DNA of 64,000 nucleotides from an uncultured Clostridia bacterium (GTDB taxonomy: Bacteria; Bacillota; Clostridia; Peptostreptococcales; Acidaminobacteraceae), in assembly GCA_927417275.1 (NCBI GenBank), contig CAKMJV010000007.1, forward strand, positions 70,126-134,125. The letters run 5' to 3'. The notes below the pieces were generated by a model. It did no database searches, had not been told where the DNA came from, and was given only the letters and a program-made list of their open reading frames with translations. Shown here piece after piece: positions 59,095-64,000 of this stretch (its first letter is position 1; each line of letters opens with the position of its first letter). The position numbers were made by a program, and so were the translations under genes.

Positions 59095-59502
59095 ATGAAG
59101 ATTAACCAAATGAACATCGGAAATGCACCGATGAATAATACTGGCACGGAAGCCGTAGTAAAATCAAATGATTCGCGTAAACCAGTATCGAGGCCCGTTG
59201 AAAAGGTAAAAGCACAGCCGGTGCAAGTACAAGGCCAGAAAAAAGTATACAAAGAGGACGAGCCACTAAAAGTGGTGGATGAAGAGATTTTACAAAAATC
59301 TGTTGAGCAAGCAAATAAATCGCTCGAACTCTATAACAGGGTCATAGAACGATCCGTACATGATGTGACCCACACCGTTATGTATACCGTTAGGGATACG
59401 ATAACCAATGAAGTCATCCAAGAATTTCCACCAAAGAAAATTCAAGATATGATTGCGAAAATGTGGGAATTAGCAGGTTTATTTGTCGACGAAAAGGCTT
59501 AG
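59095..59502 (+). CDS. flaG: FlaG family protein
   Basis: A 135-residue protein of the FlaG family, which affects filament length in several bacteria. The N-terminal 60 residues are polar and likely disordered; the C-terminal domain has the conserved RDTITNEVIQEFPPKKIQDM. It precedes fliD, as in Bacillus (yvyC). A SigD promoter lies directly upstream. Confidence 0.88.
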   Translation: MKINQMNIGNAPMNNTGTEAVVKSNDSRKPVSRPVEKVKAQPVQVQGQKKVYKEDEPLKVVDEEILQKSVEQANKSLELYNRVIERSVHDVTHTVMYTVRDTITNEVIQEFPPKKIQDMIAKMWELAGLFVDEKA

Positions 59503-59528
59503 CCTATTGATAAAAAGGAAGTGATAGT

Positions 59529-61451
59529 ATGGCAAACATGAGAATTTCAGGTTTAGCATCTGGTATGGATACTGAACAAATGATAAAAGATCTTATGAAG
59601 GCTGAAAGTGTAAGACTGGATCGTACGAAACAAAGCCAAACACAAATCCAATGGCAACAAGAGGCATATAGAGAGTTGATGACGAAGATCAAGGATTTAC
59701 ACACAAAATACTTTGATTTGTTATCTCCATCTACAAATTTGAGTTCATCTGCGTCTTTTTCAAAGTTTTCATATAATATTACAAGTGGTACCTCTGCTTC
59801 TACAGCAGTCAGCGTCACTGCAAATGCGGATGTCTCTTCGAGAAATCTCGTTATTAATAACATCACCCAGTTGGCAACCAAGGCAACCATGTCTGGCAAG
59901 GCATCAGAGATGCGCGGTGTGGCTAAAACAGATTTTGACTTTGCGGCTTTCAGAACGGGTTTAGCAGGTAAGGATTTTGAAATGTCGTTATCTATTGGTA
60001 GCACGACGAAAACGATTAAATTAAATCAAACAGAATTAGGTGTAATTCAAGCGGTTTATAATGCAGGCAATGACGATGCAGAAAACGCATTTGCTGCTGC
60101 GTTAAACACGAAAATTTCACAAGAATTTGGCGACAATTATGATAATGTCGCATCATTTTCGGACGGCCGTTTTGAGTTTGACCAGCCGGGTACTGTGGTA
60201 CGGGTTTATACTTTTGGATCGAATGTAGAAAGTATGTCCGCTCTCGGGTTTACAAATGGTCAAACCAATGTTGACAATTATAGCAAGACAATTAATGAAA
60301 TTTTTGGATTAACGGATGCTCAAATTGGCACGATCAACATAAACGGTAAAAACATTTCACTTAGTCAGGAAGACAGTTTTGCTCAAATGATGGACAAAAT
60401 TAACAAATCTGGTGCAGGTGTACAACTCAGTTATGAGTCACTGTCTGACAAATTCACACTTAGATCAACCACTGAAGGCAGTGCGAACAGCATAAATATC
60501 GCTTCCGGTTCTGGCGCTGAAGTCTTAATGTCTAAGTTGTTTGGCGTAACGAATTTTGCAGATGACGAGTTTGTTTCTGAAGCAGGGAAAAATGCTACCT
60601 TACAAATTAATGGTGTCGATGTGGTTCAATCTAGTAATGTTTTTAGTCATGATGGCATATCCTATAACATCAAAGAACTCAGTGCGACTCCTATCAATGT
60701 AGGCATAACTGTAGATACAAAAGCAATCGTTGAGAATATAAAGAACTTTGTAAATGAATACAATAACCTCATAGATGCCGTTTCAAACAAGTTTTCAGAG
60801 AAAAAAAATTACAGTTACAAGCCACTAACTGACGAAGAGCGTGAAGCACTCTCTGATGATGACATTAAAAAATGGGAAGAAAAAGCAAAATCAGGTGTGT
60901 TGAGAAGTGCGCCAGAACTCGATACGTTTTTGTCGAAGCTTAGAAATGCACTTATTATGCCTATAGAGGGTGTAGGAATTTCTTTAAGTGAGATCGGAAT
61001 CGCAAGTAGCAGTTATTTAGACCGAGGTAAACTCACGATAGACGAAACGAAACTCAATGAGAAGTTAGAATCAAATTTTGATGACATCGTCAAGTTGTTT
61101 ACACAGCAGTCTGATATCATGTATAACAATGGTACATCTGCTCAGCGTTACAAAGAAAGTGGCCTCGGAGCAAGAATTGATGATATATTAAAAGATTATG
61201 TCCGAACCACACGTGATGATAATGGTAATAAAGGCATACTTGTTATGAAAGCAGGTATGGTAAATGATGCCAGCGTCGTTCAGAATGAACTAACCAAACG
61301 ACTTTTAGATTATGATAAGCGGATAGCAAGTATAGAGACATTCCTATTCAATCGAGAAAATTATTATTACAGCATGTTCTCCTCTATGGAATCGGCGATG
61401 TCAAAGCTTCAATCTCAAGCGGATTCACTCGTTAATATGTTAGGAAGTTAA
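59529..61451 (+). CDS. fliD: Flagellar cap protein FliD
   Basis: Filament cap that folds exported flagellin at the tip. The 640-residue protein has the N-terminal signature MRISGLASGMDTEQMIKDLM and a C-terminal helical region (SIETFLFNRENYYYSMFSSM, MSKLQSQADSLVNML). The middle contains the FliD_N/FliD_C domains, with an extra charged stretch at about 420-450. It is somewhat longer than B. subtilis FliD (498), the difference lying in outer domains. It follows flaG by 26 bases. Confidence 0.94.
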   Translation: MANMRISGLASGMDTEQMIKDLMKAESVRLDRTKQSQTQIQWQQEAYRELMTKIKDLHTKYFDLLSPSTNLSSSASFSKFSYNITSGTSASTAVSVTANADVSSRNLVINNITQLATKATMSGKASEMRGVAKTDFDFAAFRTGLAGKDFEMSLSIGSTTKTIKLNQTELGVIQAVYNAGNDDAENAFAAALNTKISQEFGDNYDNVASFSDGRFEFDQPGTVVRVYTFGSNVESMSALGFTNGQTNVDNYSKTINEIFGLTDAQIGTININGKNISLSQEDSFAQMMDKINKSGAGVQLSYESLSDKFTLRSTTEGSANSINIASGSGAEVLMSKLFGVTNFADDEFVSEAGKNATLQINGVDVVQSSNVFSHDGISYNIKELSATPINVGITVDTKAIVENIKNFVNEYNNLIDAVSNKFSEKKNYSYKPLTDEEREALSDDDIKKWEEKAKSGVLRSAPELDTFLSKLRNALIMPIEGVGISLSEIGIASSSYLDRGKLTIDETKLNEKLESNFDDIVKLFTQQSDIMYNNGTSAQRYKESGLGARIDDILKDYVRTTRDDNGNKGILVMKAGMVNDASVVQNELTKRLLDYDKRIASIETFLFNRENYYYSMFSSMESAMSKLQSQADSLVNMLGS

Positions 61452-61453
61452 TT

Positions 61454-61819
61454 ATGGTTGCATTAGAAGATATCGTTAAAAAGTTAATGGAAGACACCTA
61501 CATGCTAAAGAGTGTTGTTGAAGCAGGTGATATCGATGTTGCTGTGGAAATACTTGAGCACAGAGAGTCGCTTATAAACATACTCAAACAAATTGATGTG
61601 CCTAAAAAAAAGGAATTGCTTTTAGCAATTTGGCCAGAGTTTTTAGAAATTGATCAATGGTGTAGACAAGCAATAGAAGCATTACGTGTTCAGTCAGAAG
61701 CAGAGTTCTACCAAACCAAAACAGAAAAACATCAACTCAGGCAAACACGCAAGGTACATGATTTATACAGTAATAACGCCCACTCGGAATTTGGTGGCAT
61801 GTTTGATAATAAAAAGTGA
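61454..61819 (+). CDS. fliT: FliT-like flagellar chaperone
   Basis: A 121-residue, mostly helical, charged protein between fliD and fliS. FliT chaperones FliD before export. The sequence shows the helical pattern VVEAGDIDVAVEILEHRESLI, akin to FliT-family proteins, but short proteins of this kind are weakly conserved, so position carries much of the call. It starts two bases after the fliD stop. In Bacillus the order is fliD-fliS-fliT; here it is inverted. Confidence 0.65.
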   Translation: MVALEDIVKKLMEDTYMLKSVVEAGDIDVAVEILEHRESLINILKQIDVPKKKELLLAIWPEFLEIDQWCRQAIEALRVQSEAEFYQTKTEKHQLRQTRKVHDLYSNNAHSEFGGMFDNKK

Positions 61820-61836
61820 TAGAAGGAGGAAGGTGT

Positions 61837-62304
61837 ATGGCAGTTATGAACCCTTATAATTATTCGAAACCCAAAAACTTTTTCAGAACTGAGCCACAAA
61901 GTGTGCAAGCGTTGCCATCTGCAGAGAGCAAAACCAGTGCTATAAGCGAAAAGATGGATCAATATCTTGAAAGTAAAATTATCGCTGCGAAGCCTGAAGA
62001 ATTAACATATATGCTTTATGAAGGATTGGTAAAATTCATTAAAAAAGCATTATTGACATTGGAAACGAAGAATTATGAAATGGTAAACTACAATACGCAA
62101 CGTGCACAAGCAATCGTAGATGAGCTTAGGAATACTTTAAATATGGAGATTCCATTAAGCGAAAGTTTAGATGCACTGTATGAGTATTTAACCTTTAAAT
62201 TAGTTAATGCAAATGTAGATAAAAGTGAGCAACAATATAATGAAGCGCTTGAAATCGCTGAGAGTTTTAAAGACACATGGAAAGAAGCTTTTAGCATTAA
62301 ATAG
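61837..62304 (+). CDS. fliS: Flagellin export chaperone FliS
   Basis: Binds the C-terminus of flagellin before secretion. In 155 residues it has the typical helical bundle with AKPEELTYMLYEGLVKFIKKA near residue 50, a conserved core of FliS, and a C-terminal EIAESFKDTWKEAF. ATG 61837 follows AAGGAGGA at a six-base spacing. The N-terminus is some 20 residues longer than in B. subtilis FliS. Confidence 0.92.
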   Translation: MAVMNPYNYSKPKNFFRTEPQSVQALPSAESKTSAISEKMDQYLESKIIAAKPEELTYMLYEGLVKFIKKALLTLETKNYEMVNYNTQRAQAIVDELRNTLNMEIPLSESLDALYEYLTFKLVNANVDKSEQQYNEALEIAESFKDTWKEAFSIK

Positions 62305-62416
62305 TGAATATTCAAAGAAAGTTCACAAAATCTATCTGTTAATTTAAACGTAAAAAGGGTATACTATAAACATTAAGTTGGTATATTCTTTTTTTTTTTT
62401 AGATGGGAGGGATATG

Positions 62417-62596
62417 ATGAATATTCAAGCTTCAGCATATCAAGCGCAGACTCTAACCAGTATAAAGCAAGCGCTTAACGTCTCGATGCTTCAAAAAGTG
62501 ATGAACCAAGATGCTGCATCAATGGACCAATTGATGAAAGCCATGGAACAGTCCGTTACACCACATTTGGGACAAAGCATAGACTTGAAAGTTTAA
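62417..62596 (+). CDS. yjfB: YjfB-like putative motility protein
   Basis: A 59-residue protein resembling the YjfB putative motility family, whose Bacillus member is in the SigD regulon. It is a short helical chain: MNIQASAYQAQTLTSIKQ, LNVSMLQKVMNQDAASM. The ATG at 62417 follows GGGAGG at six bases; the ATG at 62414 is an alternative. Its 5' region has a TATACT box at 62360 and an 11-base T-run at 62390-62400 with no stem. A long hairpin terminator follows. Confidence 0.7.
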   Translation: MNIQASAYQAQTLTSIKQALNVSMLQKVMNQDAASMDQLMKAMEQSVTPHLGQSIDLKV

Positions 62597-62601
62597 GTAT
62601 A

Positions 62602-62640
62602 AAAATTAAGGTTAAGCACTGTGCTTAACCTTAATTTTAT
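62602..62640 (+). terminator. Terminator after the yjfB-like gene
   Basis: A perfect 18-base stem (AAAATTAAGGTTAAGCAC with its complement) with a single T at the tip, and T-rich on its 3' side. The next gene's ribosome binding site starts within a few bases. Confidence 0.8.
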
Positions 62641-62651
62641 TGGGGTGGGTT

Positions 62652-63068
62652 ATGAGAGGTCAATTGGTATTAGAAGAACTCATTACAATTTTAGAGGATA
62701 AGATTAGTCAGTTAAGTAGTAGCATTCTGCTCTACGAGAATCTTGATGATACTTTAAGTCCAAGTATTATGAGTAAAGTATTTGATCAATTAGAGTGGCA
62801 TAAAGAACAGGCTCAGCAACTGGATATTAAATTCGTAACCAAACTGGATCGCTTTAAGCAAATAAATGAAATTGCTTCATTAGATACACTAGTGATTGAA
62901 TCTCAGGAAGTGCGCAAATTGTTTGAGCACCTAAAGGAAAAGATAACCATCACTCAAGAAAAAGAAGTTATATTAAAAGCCTACGAGCGTCAACTAGAAA
63001 CATCGCATAAGCTCGTAGATAAGGGGAAATTCAAAGCAATTTCTGCTTATAAAAACATAAATAAATAA
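62652..63068 (+). CDS. Helical protein of unknown function in the flagellar cluster
   Basis: A 138-residue, fully helical, charged protein that I cannot assign. It looks like a small chaperone or coiled-coil protein (LEELITILEDKISQLSSSIL; LKEKITITQEKEVILKAYER). It lies between the yjfB-like gene and hpf, where Bacillus has fliT, so a FlgN/FliT-type chaperone is possible but unproven. The ATG at 62652 follows GGGGTGGG; in-frame upstream starts enter the terminator stem. Confidence 0.6.
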   Translation: MRGQLVLEELITILEDKISQLSSSILLYENLDDTLSPSIMSKVFDQLEWHKEQAQQLDIKFVTKLDRFKQINEIASLDTLVIESQEVRKLFEHLKEKITITQEKEVILKAYERQLETSHKLVDKGKFKAISAYKNINK

Positions 63069-63069
63069 T

Positions 63070-63098
63070 TTGATTTTTTGCTCTTGAGTGGTTATTAT
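63070..63098 (+). promoter_or_regulatory. SigA-type promoter of hpf
   Basis: TTGATT and TATTAT are separated by 17 bases, 51 bases before the hpf start. Confidence 0.5.
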
Positions 63099-63148
63099 TA
63101 AATATGCATGGGTATAAATAAAATATTAAAATCAAAGGGGTTGAGCTT

Positions 63149-63679
63149 ATGAGAGTAATCGTGACAGGAAGAAACCTAGTAATTACCGAGGCAATAAAAG
63201 ATCAAGTAGAGAAGAAACTTGGTAAATTCGACAAATACTTTAAGAGTGATGTCGAAGCGCACGCTACTTTTAGTACACAAAAAAGTAATCATATTGTGGA
63301 GGTGACAATTCCACTTAAAAATGGCACGTTTTTTAGAGCAGAGGGCATAACAGAAGACATGTATCAATCTATAGATGATGCAGTTGATAAAATCGCAAAA
63401 CAAATGAAAAAGCATAAAACAAAAATTGAAAAAAGATTTCATGCAAATGATTCGATCCGATTTGAAGAAATTCCAGAACCGACAGAAGTTTATGAAGAAC
63501 AAGCAATCGTTAAAACCAAACGATTTGGTGTAAAACCGATGATGGCTGAAGAAGCTGTACTCCAAATGGAACTTTTGGGTCATGACTTTTTCGTCTTTTT
63601 AAACGGTGATACTGATGAAATTAATGTGGTATATAAACGTAAAGATGGTGATTTTGGTTTAATAGAGCCTTATTTATAA
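63149..63679 (+). CDS. hpf: Ribosome hibernation promoting factor, long form
   Basis: Stabilises idle ribosomes as 100S dimers in slow growth. The 176-residue long form has an N-terminal domain (about 1-95; VTGRNLVITEAIKDQVEKKL) that blocks the ribosome mRNA/tRNA sites and a C-terminal dimerisation domain (about 120-176; RFGVKPMMAEEAVLQMELLG, FLNGDTDEINVVYKRKDG). It follows the fliD-fliS genes as in Bacillus (yvyD). A very long palindromic terminator follows. Confidence 0.95.
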   Translation: MRVIVTGRNLVITEAIKDQVEKKLGKFDKYFKSDVEAHATFSTQKSNHIVEVTIPLKNGTFFRAEGITEDMYQSIDDAVDKIAKQMKKHKTKIEKRFHANDSIRFEEIPEPTEVYEEQAIVKTKRFGVKPMMAEEAVLQMELLGHDFFVFLNGDTDEINVVYKRKDGDFGLIEPYL

Positions 63680-63683
63680 TATG

Positions 63684-63727
63684 TAAAATGTAAAAGAGAT
63701 GCCTCGAGGCATCTCTTTTACATTTTA
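63684..63727. terminator. Terminator after hpf: 44-base perfect palindrome
   Basis: Two 22-base arms meet with no spacer at CTCGAG and read TAAAATGTAAAAGAGATGCC on the left. The T-run lies in the 3' arm (CTTTTACATTTT). It ends exactly where the inverted-repeat element starts. Confidence 0.8.
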
Positions 63728-63892
63728 TAGTGCGCCCAGCATGGGCGCACTCTAGTCGGTGCAAGTCCGATACGGGGGCTGGTAGTGCCAACCGTTAGCC
63801 AAGAGCAAGGGTGTCGTGGGTGACTGCGAATCTGAAGGAAGCTGGAGGCAAAGTGCCGAGCCGACTAGAGTGCGCCCATGCTGGGCGCACTA
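63728..63892. mobile_element. Inverted-repeat element with group II intron-like or HEARO-like RNA core
   Basis: A 165-base unit with perfect 32-base inverted repeats (63728-63759 and 63861-63892). Each repeat is itself a hairpin (GTGCGCCCA-GCA-TGGGCGCAC). The left end GTGCGCCCAG is like the 5' end of many bacterial group II introns, and the core includes CCGTTAGCCAAGAGCAAGGG and GCGAATCTGAAGGAAGCTGG, motifs I associate with group II intron domain I. No protein is encoded, and later intron domains are missing. An RNA of the HEARO/IscB-omega type is an alternative. It sits directly after a terminator, a usual target of class C group II introns. Confidence 0.6.
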
Positions 63893-63896
63893 CAAA

Positions 63897-63924
63897 AAAA
63901 CAGGAGACAAATGTCTCCTGTTTT
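63897..63924. terminator. Terminator of the convergent minus-strand gene
   Basis: The 13-base arms AAAACAGGAGACA and TGTCTCCTGTTTT with a two-base loop have T-runs on both strands. Confidence 0.85.
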
Positions 63925-63931
63925 AAACGAT

Positions 63932-64000
63932 TTAAATCGCAAGTTGCTTTTCTTTTCTTTTTCTAAGTTGTAAAAACAATACAGTCCCCAATAAAACCGC
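63932..64000 (-). CDS. C-terminal end of a membrane or wall-anchored protein (partial)
   Basis: On the minus strand an open frame enters from the window edge and stops at 63932, giving AVLLGTVLFLQLRKRKEKQLAI. This is a hydrophobic stretch followed by a Lys/Arg-rich tail, as at the end of sortase substrates or single-pass membrane proteins. A terminator in the right direction follows. Any LPxTG motif would lie outside the window. Confidence 0.5.
   Translation of the reverse strand, partial: AVLLGTVLFLQLRKRKEKQLAI

Noticed and set aside
62390..62400. Run of 11 T as an intrinsic terminator or phase-variable tract
   Set aside because: There is no stem before it, and it lies upstream of the ribosome binding site in non-coding DNA. 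One sequence cannot show length variation.

Overview
The window is a stretch of chromosome from a low-GC, Gram-positive, flagellated anaerobe of the class Clostridia. Gene order follows the Bacillus/Clostridium backbone closely: pyrG, rho-rpmE-tdk-DUF1385-prmC-prfA, sua5-rpiB-upp-tagO-mnaA-atp operon, murA-mbl-flhO-flhP, then comF-yvyF-flgM-flgN-flgK-flgL-yviE-fliW-csrA-hag and flaG-fliD-fliT-fliS-hpf. Two lysine-fermentation genes (kal, kce) and Na+-type ATP synthase c subunits point to an amino-acid-fermenting, sodium-using anaerobe. The sporulation genes that normally sit inside these conserved blocks (spoIIR, spoIID, spoIIID) are absent, which suggests a non-sporing lineage such as Fusibacter or a relative. 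This placement is an inference from gene content, not a database match.

Region by region. 1-2.6 kb: the 3' part of pyrG, then kal-kce. 2.6-4.4 kb (minus strand): a secreted protein with a copper-amine-oxidase-N-like domain and a transglutaminase fold lacking its catalytic residues. 4.5-15.7 kb: housekeeping genes for transcription termination, translation release, nucleotide salvage, tRNA t6A modification and cell-wall precursors. 15.7-23.6 kb: a full F1Fo ATP synthase operon with an extra four-helix c subunit. 23.8-28.9 kb: murA, mbl and flagellar rod genes. 28.9-37.9 kb: a patatin, a phosphoglucomutase, an unrecognised protein, a small minus-strand gene with its own SigD promoter, a SAM-I riboswitch with metK, recD2 and comF. 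37.9-45.2 kb: late flagellar genes ending in flagellin. 45.3-58.9 kb: a sugar-biosynthesis and glycosyltransferase island between flagellin and flaG. Its first 9.4 kb is visibly more AT-rich than the last four genes, which encode a WbpA/B/D/E-type pathway to a diacetamido-glucuronic acid nucleotide sugar. 59-63.7 kb: flaG, fliD, fliT, fliS, two small genes and hpf. 63.7-64 kb: an inverted-repeat-bounded structured element between two terminators, then the end of a convergent gene.

Regulation can be read directly in several places. SigD-type promoters (TAAA-N15/16-GCCGATAT) lie before flgM, flagellin, flaG and, on the minus strand, a 64-residue protein; a weaker one precedes the rod genes. The flgM promoter sits inside a large hairpin that would hide the flgM ribosome binding site only in read-through transcripts. 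The flagellin leader carries a CsrA-type GGA hairpin just upstream of the Shine-Dalgarno sequence, immediately after fliW-csrA. The best leads for something new are the mixed ATP synthase rotor, the flgM hairpin, the SigD-controlled small protein, the AT-rich sugar island and the terminal inverted-repeat element.
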